A DNA stretch of 24,655 nt from Oscillospiraceae bacterium (GTDB taxonomy: Bacteria > Bacillota_A > Clostridia > Oscillospirales > Oscillospiraceae), in contig CADBKB010000005.1 of the NCBI GenBank assembly GCA_902795095.1, forward strand, positions 1 to 24,655, read 5' to 3'. Positions 24,204 through 24,655 of the stretch are shown piece after piece. A model generated the notes under the pieces. It searched no databases, was not told where the DNA came from, and worked only from the letters and a program-made list of their open reading frames with translations. The stretch's first letter is position 1; each line of letters begins with the position of its first letter. The position numbers and the translations under genes are program-made.

Positions 24204-24634
24204 ACGGTGTTTTCAATCGTATTGCGGAAGATCCGGCTGTCTTTATAGAACGTGAGGATCTTCAGCGGGGCGCGGTCCTTTTTGACCAAGGCGGCAGCGC
24301 GGGCTTTTGTTTCATAGAGGCTGAGCCGGTTTTCGACGATCTCGGAGAGTAAATCCCGCATATCCGTTTCGTCAAGATGAAGCAAAACGCGCGCATAGGC
24401 CTCCCCTAACCCGTTTTCGATCATGGTTTTGCGCAGCTCCTGCGGGATTTTGAGCAAACGCAGGCGTTCGATGATCTCGCCGAGGGAAATCCCGAGCCGG
24501 TCCGCGATCTCCTCATATGGGACGTCGAAATGGTCGTGGAGCTTTTCGTAACAGACAGCGGCCTCGAAATACGTGAGCCTGTCGGCTGTCAGTTCGTTTG
24601 AAACTGACAGCCTGCCCCCAGCTCGAATTCGCAT
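24089..24634 (-). CDS. ParB/Spo0J-family partition protein fragment
   Basis: The 181-codon frame resembles ParB only between residues about 12 and 155. NELTADRLTYFEAAVCYEKL matches the end of the ParB core; the helix-turn-helix is at 38-61 (VPYEEIADRLGISLGEI); ARVLLHLDE and NRLSLYETKARA follow; KDSRIFRNTIENTVQRMQNAGI matches the clostridial ParB C terminus. The N-terminal CTPase core with its GERRxR motif is missing, and an in-frame TAG lies two codons before the ATG. The last 25 codons are the antisense of gltA and are not real ParB. ParB binds parS sites for chromosome or plasmid partition. Base composition is a little lower in GC than the rest. This is a broken or chimeric gene. Confidence 0.7.
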   Translation of the reverse strand: MRIRAGGRLSVSNELTADRLTYFEAAVCYEKLHDHFDVPYEEIADRLGISLGEIIERLRLLKIPQELRKTMIENGLGEAYARVLLHLDETDMRDLLSEIVENRLSLYETKARAAALVKKDRAPLKILTFYKDSRIFRNTIENTVQRMQNAGIRTDTGQPCMQGAFLQFRQRRASASACAGA

Positions 24635-24649
24635 TTTCTACGAAAATGC
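24584..24649. repeat. two perfect inverted repeats at the window end
   Basis: GGCTGTCAGTT (24584-24594) pairs with AACTGACAGCC (24602-24612), and GCATTTTC (24631-24638) pairs with GAAAATGC (24642-24649). On the minus strand an AAGGAG site lies at the very end. They look like intergenic hairpins of a mobile element or the leader of an unrelated gene, and add to the doubt about the ParB frame. Confidence 0.6.
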
Positions 24650-24655
24650 TCCTTC

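Overview
The window looks like a piece of a high-GC, Gram-positive gut-type Clostridia genome, most likely an Oscillospiraceae relative. The reasons are S-layer homology (SLH) proteins, an Asn T-box leader, many sigma-A promoters with intrinsic terminators, Ktr potassium uptake and a clostridial-type glnA/gdhA/gltA nitrogen set. This is inferred from gene content; there is no rRNA to confirm it. No tRNA, rRNA, CRISPR array or insertion sequence was seen.

Layout. Positions 1-183 hold only inverted repeats. From 184 to about 19.5 kb everything is on the minus strand. Read in the direction of transcription: glnA and an ANTAR-domain regulator (19270-17437); a potassium operon ktrB, ktrA, a small membrane protein, a short kdpD and kdpE (17067-12016) ending in a strong terminator; an ECF sigma factor and a probable anti-sigma protein (11624-10283); three surface proteins with SLH anchors (10257-2852), namely an LRR protein, a protein with a subtilisin-propeptide-like region, and a 1339-residue tandem serpin; then an MBL hydrolase, a glyoxalase-like protein and a class I aminotransferase. 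From 19.5 kb on, the plus strand carries gdhA, a 47-codon small ORF, an Asn T-box, asnB, and a broken glutamate synthase/NfnAB-type pair. The last 450 bp are a fragment of a ParB gene on the minus strand, joined to the broken gltA.

How the genes work together. The right half is a nitrogen-assimilation island: glutamine synthetase, glutamate dehydrogenase, asparagine synthetase and a GltA-type oxidoreductase. Its most striking feature is a family of five very similar leader hairpins. Each has the core GCAAwGGCGT and an intrinsic-terminator T-tract, and each sits just downstream of a near-consensus promoter: two before glnA, two before gdhA and one before the gltD-like gene. They look like a shared attenuation system. 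The ANTAR protein co-transcribed with glnA is the obvious candidate antiterminator, although the hairpin loops do not fit the classical ANTAR target.

The left half suggests a cell-surface anti-protease module: two serpin domains with different bait loops on an SLH anchor, next to an I9-like SLH protein and under an ECF sigma/anti-sigma pair. The middle is a potassium module in which a short KdpDE system, with a likely c-di-AMP-binding motif, sits with KtrAB rather than with KdpFABC.
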